Below are positions 1 to 4,445 of a stretch of DNA of 6,837 bases, piece by piece. Source of the DNA: an uncultured Oscillibacter sp. (GTDB lineage Bacteria; Bacillota; Clostridia; Oscillospirales; Oscillospiraceae); the NCBI RefSeq assembly GCF_910584465.1, contig NZ_CAJUBK010000062.1, positions 5,336-12,172 on the forward strand, given 5' to 3'. The notes beneath the pieces are model-generated. The model ran no database searches, had not been told where the DNA came from, and saw nothing but the letters and a program-made list of their open reading frames with translations. Positions within the stretch are counted from its first letter, which is position 1; the number at the start of each line of letters is the position of its first letter. Both the position numbers and the translations under genes were made by a program.

Positions 1-55
1 GAACACCCTGCCCCCCAGGAGGCCGGACGATCGATCTTCTTCACAGCAGGTGATG
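1..55. repeat. Direct repeat, copy 1, at window edge
   Basis: These 55 bases are identical to positions 156-210, which lie inside the 3' part of recF. The match stops at 55/56 (c versus a at 211) and may extend left beyond the window. Read on the minus strand this copy would encode ITCCEEDRSSGLLGGRVF, a RecF fragment, but it lies beyond the recF stop, has an in-frame stop just upstream and no start, so it is not a gene. The 155-bp offset is not a multiple of three. A repeat of exactly 55 bases starting at base 1 resembles a de Bruijn assembly overlap (inference); a real tandem duplication is the alternative. Confidence 0.9.
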
Positions 56-128
56 CGCCGCGTGGCGGCGCGGCGATCTCATACGCGCTGCCGCGCGGCT
101 CCTTCGCCTCCGCTCAGTCGCGTGTCCA
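56..128. other. GC-rich stretch after recF with small hairpin
   Basis: This stretch follows the recF stop and shows no recognisable gene. Positions 56-62 and 69-75 form a perfect 7-bp inverted repeat (CGCCGCG/CGCGGCG, six-base loop), directly against the edge of the duplicated 55 bp. There is no T tract on either side, so it is not a clear terminator. A minus-strand ATG overlaps the recF stop (TGATG) and opens only 16 codons (MDTRLSGGEGAARQRV), too short and too low in complexity to call. gyrB or a DUF370 gene, common after recF in Firmicutes, is not found here. Confidence 0.5.
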
Positions 129-1232
129 TCACCGGATCGTCCCGTTTTCTACATGGAACACCCTGCCCCCCAGGAGGCCGGACGATCGATCTTCTTCACA
201 GCAGGTGATGAACACCTGCCCCCCCGCGATGCGGTTCAGGACGAAATCCTGGCGCCTCGGATCCAGTTCGCTGAGCACGTCGTCCAGCAGCAGCACCGGC
301 CACTCCCCCGAGGCGTCCCGGTAGATCTCCCGTTCCGCCAGCTTCAGCGCCAGCGCCGCCGTCCGGGTCTGGCCCTGGGAGGCGTACTGCTTCGCGTCCC
401 GCCCGCCGATGGTGACAAAGAGGTCGTCCTTATGGGGCCCGGAGAGGCACAGCCCGGAGGCCAGCTCCGCCTGGCGGTGGGACTCCATATGCCGCCGGAG
501 GCGGTCCGCCAGCGTCTCCGCGTCCGCGCCGGCGTCCTCCACGGAAGACACGGTCCGGTAACAGAGCTCCAGCTCCTCCCGGCCCCCGGAGCACTCCCGA
601 TGGTGGACCGCGGCGTGCTCCCCCAGGCGGAGGGAGAACCGATAGCGGTACCGGATCAGCGCCGCGCCCAGGCGGATCATCTGCTCATCGAACTCCGGCA
701 GGGCCTCCAGCAGGTCCGGGCGGCGGCCCCAGTCCCGGAGGATGCGGCCCTTCTGCTCCCTGGCCCTCTCATAGCCCGCCAGGACCGCGGCGTACCGGGG
801 CCGGAGCTGGCAGAGGGCCGTGTCCATGAAGCGCCGCCGGGCGGCGGCCCCCTCCCGGATGAGGGAGAGGTCCTCCGGCTGGAAGAGCACCGTGTGATAC
901 ACGTCCCCCAGGGCCGCGCCGGTCTTGACGGGGACCTGGTTCACCGTGATCTTCCGCCGCTTCCCCCGCCACAGGTCCGCCTGGATCTTGAACGCCCGCT
1001 CCCGGGACTCCACCTGGGCCGTCAGCCGGGCCCCCTCGGCCTGGAAGCCGATCATCTCCCGGTCCGTCCTGGCCCTGGGGGACCGCCCCCGGGAGAGGTA
1101 GACGACGGCCTCCAAAAGGTTCGTCTTCCCCTGGGCGTTCTCGCCGCAGATCACGTTGCAGCGGGGATCGAACTGCGCGGCCTGCCGAAGGTAGTTCCGG
1201 AAGCCCTCCAGCTCAAGACGGTCGATCCGCAT
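129..1232 (-). CDS. recF: DNA replication/repair protein RecF
   Basis: RecF is a cytosolic SMC/ABC-like ATPase that, with RecO and RecR, helps load RecA at single-strand gaps and stalled forks. The predicted protein has 367 residues, normal for the family. It begins MRIDRLELEGFRNY, the usual RecF N-terminus. Walker A is GENAQGKT at residues 30-37, the ABC signature is around SQGQTR at 285-290, and Walker B is VLLLDDVLSELD at 313-324. The frame is open upstream of the chosen ATG, but that extension would read through most of yaaA and resembles no protein, so the conserved MRID start is used. The start overlaps the yaaA end by 20 bp, which suggests translational coupling in the dnaA operon. The 3' end carries a 55-bp segment duplicated at the window edge, but the C-terminus (VENGTIR) appears complete. 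Confidence 0.95.
   Translation of the reverse strand: MRIDRLELEGFRNYLRQAAQFDPRCNVICGENAQGKTNLLEAVVYLSRGRSPRARTDREMIGFQAEGARLTAQVESRERAFKIQADLWRGKRRKITVNQVPVKTGAALGDVYHTVLFQPEDLSLIREGAAARRRFMDTALCQLRPRYAAVLAGYERAREQKGRILRDWGRRPDLLEALPEFDEQMIRLGAALIRYRYRFSLRLGEHAAVHHRECSGGREELELCYRTVSSVEDAGADAETLADRLRRHMESHRQAELASGLCLSGPHKDDLFVTIGGRDAKQYASQGQTRTAALALKLAEREIYRDASGEWPVLLLDDVLSELDPRRQDFVLNRIAGGQVFITCCEEDRSSGLLGGRVFHVENGTIR
156..210. repeat. Direct repeat, copy 2, within recF
   Basis: This is the second copy of the 55-bp exact repeat. It encodes residues of about 342-359 of RecF, downstream of the Walker B region, and is in the correct reading frame for the gene, so this is taken as the original copy. 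The last eight RecF codons and the stop lie between the two copies. Confidence 0.9.
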
Positions 1233-1437
1233 ACCGGACACCCAGCCGCTCCCCGGAGAAGGACACCTCGTCCCCGGGACGTATCTTCTTCCCCCGCTGG
1301 AGGCAGATCCCGCCGTTGACCCGGACCTCTCCGGCCTGGATGCGCTCCTTCGCCTCACCCCCGCTGTGCACCAGGGCGGCGAGCTTCAAAAGATCTTGGA
1401 GCTTGATATGCTCCGTCGTGATGACGATCTCCCTCAT
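1213..1437 (-). CDS. yaaA: S4 domain-containing protein YaaA
   Basis: This is a 74-residue protein consisting almost entirely of one S4 RNA-binding fold. The family sits between dnaN and recF in many Firmicutes. Its exact role is unknown, although a link to RNA or ribosome binding is expected from the S4 fold. Diagnostic features are the start MREIVITTEHIKLQDLLKLA, the SGGEAKERIQAGEVRVNG core (residues about 25-42) and the RGKKIRPGDEV turn (about 48-58). The ATG lies nine bases after the dnaN stop, and a weak GAGGCGGGG stretch overlapping that stop is the likely ribosome binding site. The end overlaps recF by 20 bp, so it is almost certainly cotranscribed. The length matches the family, and the identification rests on both sequence and position. 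Confidence 0.92.
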   Translation of the reverse strand: MREIVITTEHIKLQDLLKLAALVHSGGEAKERIQAGEVRVNGGICLQRGKKIRPGDEVSFSGERLGVRYADRPS

Positions 1438-1446
1438 GGCCCCGCC

Positions 1447-2562
1447 TCAGTCCGGGTTCTTCAGCCGCACCGGCAGGACCATGTAGAGGAAGCGGTCCTT
1501 GCCGTCGGTGGGCACGATGATGGCCGGGGACACGCCGGTGTTCAGCTCGATGCGGACGGAGTCCGCCGGAGCGTAGCGCAGGGCCTCCATCAAATAGCGG
1601 TTGTTGAAGCCGATCTCCAATCCGTCGCCGTCGCCGTCCACGCGGCAGACGTCCTTGGCCTCGCCGTTGCCGGTCTTGGCGGAGAGGAGGACCCGCCCCT
1701 CCTCGAAGCGGCAGCGCACCGGGCTCTTCAGCTTGTCGGAGATGACCACGCTGACCCGGTCGATGCTCTCGATCAGGGCCTTGGTGTCCGCCGTGACGGC
1801 GATGGGGTTCTTCTTGGGGATGGCGTTCCGGTAATCCAGGAACTCCCCCTCCAGGCGGCGGCAGATCAGCTCCACGTTCCCGACGGTGAAGAGGATGTGC
1901 CGCTTGCCCAGGGTGATCTCCGCCAGGTCCTCCACGTCGCCGCAGATGCCCTTGACCTCGTTCAGCGCGGAGCCGGGGGCCACGAAGGAGAACGCGCCGC
2001 CCTCCATCTTCTCCAGCGGCTCCTTCCGCACCGCCAGGCGGAACCCGTCCACGGCGGCCATGGTCAGCCCGCCCTCGCCGATCTCGAAGAGGGCGCCGGT
2101 GTGCACCGGGCGGCTCTCGTTGGTGGAGACGGCGAAGGCCACCTCCTCGATCATGGCCCGGAGGACCTTGCGCTGGATGGAGACGGCGTACTCGTCCTCC
2201 ACCTCCGGCAGGTCCGGGTAATCCGCGGCGGAGAGGCCGGGGATCTCGAAGTCCGCGTCGCCGCAGCGCAGGCGCACCTGGGACTTGCCGCCGACGGTGA
2301 AGGTGACGGCGTCGTCGGGCATCCGGCGGATGATATCGCCGAAGAGCCGGGCATTGAGCACGATGTCGCCGGGCTCCTCCACGCCGGCGGAGACCTTGGC
2401 CCGGATGCCGGTCTGCATGTTGTAGCCGGAGACGGTCAGGCCGTCCCCGCCGGCCGCGAGGAGCAGACCTTCCAGGGCGGGGATGGAGCTTTTTTGGGCC
2501 ACCGCGCGGCTGGTGACGGCGATGGCGTTCTGGAGCAGGGCTTTTTCACAGCTGAATCTCAT
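1447..2562 (-). CDS. dnaN: DNA polymerase III subunit beta (sliding clamp)
   Basis: DnaN dimerises into the ring that tethers the replicative polymerase to DNA and recruits repair and mismatch factors through a hydrophobic pocket. The predicted 371 residues fit the three-domain clamp: roughly 1-120, 125-248 and 250-371. Recognisable segments are the N-terminal MRFSCEKALLQNAI, the domain-2 stretch AAVDGFRLAVR, and the C-terminal FLYMVLPVRL (358-367), equivalent to the YMxMPxRL end of other clamps. The ATG follows a perfect AAGGAGG by seven bases. The gene sits directly downstream of oriC in the dnaA-dnaN order. I found no strong promoter of its own, so transcription from the dnaA promoter through oriC is likely (inference). 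The protein shows no truncation or frameshift. Confidence 0.97.
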   Translation of the reverse strand: MRFSCEKALLQNAIAVTSRAVAQKSSIPALEGLLLAAGGDGLTVSGYNMQTGIRAKVSAGVEEPGDIVLNARLFGDIIRRMPDDAVTFTVGGKSQVRLRCGDADFEIPGLSAADYPDLPEVEDEYAVSIQRKVLRAMIEEVAFAVSTNESRPVHTGALFEIGEGGLTMAAVDGFRLAVRKEPLEKMEGGAFSFVAPGSALNEVKGICGDVEDLAEITLGKRHILFTVGNVELICRRLEGEFLDYRNAIPKKNPIAVTADTKALIESIDRVSVVISDKLKSPVRCRFEEGRVLLSAKTGNGEAKDVCRVDGDGDGLEIGFNNRYLMEALRYAPADSVRIELNTGVSPAIIVPTDGKDRFLYMVLPVRLKNPD

Positions 2563-2576
2563 AGGAGGACCTCCTT
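2563..2576 (-). promoter_or_regulatory. dnaN ribosome binding site inside a palindrome
   Basis: AAGGAGG (complement of 2570-2576) lies seven bases before the dnaN ATG. It belongs to the 13-base palindrome AGGAGGTCCTCCT (2563-2575), which could fold as a five-pair hairpin with a three-base loop and partly hide the ribosome binding site. The site confirms the dnaN start; the regulatory effect is speculation. Confidence 0.75.
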
Positions 2577-2660
2577 GCGCTAGAGAGCGCGGAAATGGTT
2601 CATGGTGTCGGACGCCGGGGCCCCTCCGGGGAAACGAGGGGAGGCGCCGCTTTCAAAGGG

Positions 2661-2712
2661 AAAAAAGATATATTTTAGAAACAGTAGCCGTAGGGAGGAG
2701 TTTTGTGGAAAA
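2661..2712. promoter_or_regulatory. Unwinding element with DnaA-trios and adjacent DnaA box
   Basis: The plus strand reads AAAAAAGATATATTT, then in triplet register TAG AAA CAG TAG CCG TAG (2676-2693), then GGAGGAG, then TGTGGAAAA at 2704-2712, which is TTTTCCACA on the minus strand and one mismatch from TTATCCACA. In B. subtilis a DnaA box, a GC-rich spacer and 3'-GAT-5' (5'-TAG-3') trios next to the A/T-rich unwinding site form the basal unwinding system on which DnaA is loaded onto single-stranded DNA. Three of six triplets here are exact TAG, and a fourth (CAG) keeps AG. The arrangement is seen directly; the function is inferred. Confidence 0.75.
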
Positions 2713-2744
2713 GGACGGGCATCCCAGGGGCGGCAAGGCTCAGA

Positions 2745-2851
2745 GATCCCACAGCCTTTGTTGGAAAGCAGGAGGCTTTCCCACGGCCTTCGTCGAAAGC
2801 CGTCTTTTCCACGAGATCTCCCCCGTTTTCCCACGGCGGATCGTGGAAAGA
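2745..2851. repeat. Array of head-to-head DnaA-box pairs
   Basis: Three imperfect copies of a 21-22-bp unit, a CCCAC half followed by an inverted GGAAAG or GAAAG half, occur at 2748-2769, 2780-2800 and 2830-2851. The first two also share a GCCTT centre. Within them lie TTTCCCACG at 2777-2785 and 2827-2835 on the plus strand, and CTTTCCACG on the minus strand at 2842-2850. A single TTTTCCACG lies at 2805-2813. Degenerate inverted halves are at 2760-2768 and 2791-2799. The units read as oppositely oriented DnaA boxes separated by about five to six bases, beginning directly at the dnaA stop codon. Binding is inferred from similarity to TTWTNCACA. Confidence 0.7.
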
Positions 2852-4171
2852 TCAGTGCCGGGAGGTGATGTTGCTCTTGAGCTCCTTCACCATCTCGGCG
2901 AAGGAGGGGTCCTTCTTCATCTTCTGCTCCACCTGGCGGATGGAGTGGATGACGGTGGAGTGGTCCCGATCGTCGAAGAGCTGGCCGATGTTGTCCTGGG
3001 AGAGGTTCGTCATGCTGCGGATGAGGTACATGGCGATCTGCCGGGCGGCGACGGCGCTGCGCATCCGCTGCTGTCCCCGGACCACGGACTCGTCCAGCTG
3101 GTAGTACCGGCTGACGTAGGCCAAGATCGCTTCCGGGGTGGGGATGTATTCGTTGCTGCCCTTGAGGATGTCCTGCATGGCGCGGGAGACCGTGGCCTCG
3201 TCGGTCTCGCTGCCCAGCAGGTCCTTATAGGCCAGGACCTTGTTGACGGTGCCCTCCAGCTGGCGGACGTTGGCGGTGACGTTCTGGGCGATCATGACGG
3301 CGATCTTGTCCGGCAGGTCCATGCCCAGGAGGGCCGCCTTGTTCTTGACGATGGCCACCCGGGTCTCGAAGTCCGGCGGCGTCACGTCGGCCAGCAATCC
3401 CCACTCGAAGCGGGTGCGGAGCCGGTCGTCCAAGAGCGTCATCTCGGAGGGGGGCCGGTCGGAGGTCAGCACGATCTGCCGCCCAGACTCATAGAGGGTG
3501 TTGAAGGTGTGGAAGAACTCGTTCTGCACCTGTTCCTTGCCCGCCACGAACTGCACGTCGTCCACCAGCAGCAGGTCGGCCTCCCGGTATTTGGCCCGGA
3601 ACTCGCTGCCCCGGCCGGAGCGGACCAGCTCGATGAACTCGTTGATGAACTCGTCGCCTTTGATGTAGACGATCTTCGAGGCGGGGTCGCTGCGCCGGAT
3701 GACGTTGGCGATGGCGTAGAGCAGGTGCGTCTTCCCCAGGCCGGAATCCCCATAGATCAGGAGGGGGTTGTAGTTCTGGGCGGGGTGTTCCGCCACGGCC
3801 ATGGAGGCCGCGTGGGCCAGCTTGTTGGACGGGCCGACGACGAAGGTCTCGAACGTGAACTCGGCATAGGTGAAGCGCTCGGCCTGCTTCTTCGGGGCGG
3901 GGCCGCCCTGGAACTCCAGGAGCCCGGCATCGTCCAGGATCTTGACCTCGAAGTCGGTGGAGAAGAGGTCGTGGAGGGCGGATCGGATGTTGTCCAGGAA
4001 GAGGGACTCCAGATACCCCCTCTTGAAATCGCTGGCGCAGTGGAGGTAGCAGGTACTGCCCTTGATGTCCACGATGGTGAGCTCGTCGAACCAGGTGGCG
4101 ATGGTGGTCTCGGAGAGGGTCCCCCGGAGCTGGCGCAGGACGTTCTCCCAGATATCGGTGACGGAATTCAA
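2852..4171 (-). CDS. dnaA: Chromosomal replication initiator protein DnaA
   Basis: DnaA is the AAA+ initiator that binds DnaA boxes at oriC, forms an ATP-dependent filament, melts the origin and helps load the helicase. The predicted protein is 439 residues. Domain I covers about 1-80, a short linker about 85-100, the AAA+ core about 101-325 and the DNA-binding domain about 335-439. Walker A is GDSGLGKT (141-148), Walker B is LLLVDDVQF (200-208), sensor 1 is LTSDRPP (235-241), the arginine-finger region is LRTRFEWGL (251-259) and sensor 2 is NVRQLEG (301-307). The domain IV signature is RDHSTVIHS (402-410), preceded by DD where B. subtilis DnaA has GG. The start is TTG: an in-frame TGA lies five codons upstream and GAGGTG (complement of 4180-4185) sits eight bases before it. 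It heads the dnaA-dnaN-yaaA-recF cluster. Confidence 0.97.
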   Translation of the reverse strand: MNSVTDIWENVLRQLRGTLSETTIATWFDELTIVDIKGSTCYLHCASDFKRGYLESLFLDNIRSALHDLFSTDFEVKILDDAGLLEFQGGPAPKKQAERFTYAEFTFETFVVGPSNKLAHAASMAVAEHPAQNYNPLLIYGDSGLGKTHLLYAIANVIRRSDPASKIVYIKGDEFINEFIELVRSGRGSEFRAKYREADLLLVDDVQFVAGKEQVQNEFFHTFNTLYESGRQIVLTSDRPPSEMTLLDDRLRTRFEWGLLADVTPPDFETRVAIVKNKAALLGMDLPDKIAVMIAQNVTANVRQLEGTVNKVLAYKDLLGSETDEATVSRAMQDILKGSNEYIPTPEAILAYVSRYYQLDESVVRGQQRMRSAVAARQIAMYLIRSMTNLSQDNIGQLFDDRDHSTVIHSIRQVEQKMKKDPSFAEMVKELKSNITSRH

Positions 4172-4219
4172 ACAGGAAACACCTCACGTTTCTTTTCAAG
4201 CCGCTGAGATATGTTCCCT

Positions 4220-4248
4220 ATTATAACAGGAAGATCCTGCATTGGCAA
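4220..4248 (-). promoter_or_regulatory. dnaA promoter, sigma-A type
   Basis: On the minus strand the -35 is TTGCCA (complement of 4243-4248) and the -10 is TATAAT (complement of 4220-4225), separated by 17 bases. TG one base before the -10 makes it an extended -10 (TGTTATAAT). The A/T-rich stretch immediately upstream (4249-4268, TTATTATTAG on the minus strand) could act as an UP element. Transcription would begin near 4213, giving a leader of about 40 bases. I found no good DnaA box in this gap, so DnaA autoregulation is not evident here. Confidence 0.82.
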
Positions 4249-4280
4249 TACCTATTCTAATAATAAGCATCCGGCCCCTG

Positions 4281-4292
4281 CCCCGGCCGGGG
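4281..4292. repeat. GC palindrome between the divergent promoters
   Basis: CCCCGGCCGGGG is a perfect 12-base palindrome lying between the dnaA -35 (4243-4248) and the pgcA -35 (4315-4320), about 23 bases upstream of the latter. It stands beside the A/T-rich segment 4249-4270. It could be a regulator site acting on one or both promoters, or simply a GC-rich run. No regulator is identified. Confidence 0.4.
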
Positions 4293-4314
4293 GCGGCGGT
4301 CCCGGTACCGATCC

Positions 4315-4343
4315 TTGACAAGGCTGGAAGATCCTCTTATAAT
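4315..4343 (+). promoter_or_regulatory. pgcA promoter, perfect sigma-A consensus
   Basis: TTGACA at 4315-4320 and TATAAT at 4338-4343 are separated by exactly 17 bases, so both hexamers and the spacing are ideal. Transcription would begin near 4350 and give a leader of about 95 bases before pgcA. A promoter this strong would be expected to need a repressor or leader control if expression is to be moderated. Confidence 0.88.
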
Positions 4344-4401
4344 GCTTTTGTGCGGCATGAATAGTTTTTCCGACCGCCGGAGATCGGACGTTGTAAAGAT
4401 C

Positions 4402-4424
4402 GTTCAAAACGCTTGAACAGCGTT
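4402..4424 (+). promoter_or_regulatory. Overlapping inverted repeats in the pgcA leader
   Basis: GTTCAA (4402-4407) and TTGAAC (4413-4418) form a six-pair inverted repeat with loop AACGC. That loop can instead pair with GCGTT (4420-4424), so two mutually exclusive small stems overlap just before the ribosome binding site at 4430-4436. As DNA, the first repeat could be an operator downstream of the promoter; as RNA, the pair could affect access to the ribosome binding site. A weaker stem TCCGA/TCGGA lies at 4369-4373 and 4384-4388. Confidence 0.4.
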
Positions 4425-4429
4425 CCTAG

Positions 4430-4436
4430 AAGGAGG
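4430..4436 (+). promoter_or_regulatory. pgcA ribosome binding site
   Basis: AAGGAGG lies nine bases before ATG 4446. This decides the start: an in-frame TTG at 4413 is upstream of the site and would place it inside the gene, and the ATG at 4455 is too far from it. Confidence 0.88.
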
Positions 4437-4445
4437 AGCATCGTT

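Larger units (their letters stand above)
2661..2851. other. oriC: Chromosomal replication origin (oriC), dnaA-dnaN type
   Basis: The dnaA-dnaN gap has the parts of a Firmicute origin in the expected order. Moving from the dnaA stop toward dnaN there is a cluster of DnaA-box-like 9-mers (2745-2851), a box on the minus strand (TTTTCCACA, 2704-2712), a GC-rich spacer GGAGGAG (2694-2700), TAG-type triplets (2676-2693) and an A/T-rich tract (2661-2675) in otherwise GC-rich DNA. None of the boxes is a perfect TTATCCACA; most are TTTTCCACR or TTTCCCACG. The remaining part of the gap, 2577-2660, is GC-rich, with a possible six-pair stem (CCCCTC 2621-2626 / GAGGGG 2636-2641), and shows no box. The call rests on position and motif arrangement; GC-skew over the chromosome was not available. 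Confidence 0.88.

Noticed and set aside
1..55. A second, truncated recF gene copy
   Set aside because: It is only 55 bp, has no start, and lies after stop codons; repeat or assembly overlap is the simpler description.
153..1319. Long open frame on the plus strand opposite recF
   Set aside because: It is antisense to a clear RecF with intact motifs, and its Pro/Arg/Gly/Leu-rich translation is the usual by-product of GC-rich codon bias.
2667..2678. dnaN promoter in the A/T-rich tract (TAAAAT or TATATC on the minus strand)
   Set aside because: No -35-like hexamer occurs at 16-18 bases for either candidate; the tract is better explained as the unwinding element.
1366..4207. Long open frames on the plus strand opposite dnaN and dnaA
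   Set aside because: They are mirror frames of well-supported genes, have no recognisable domains, and are full of Asp/Gly/Val/His/Leu low-complexity stretches.
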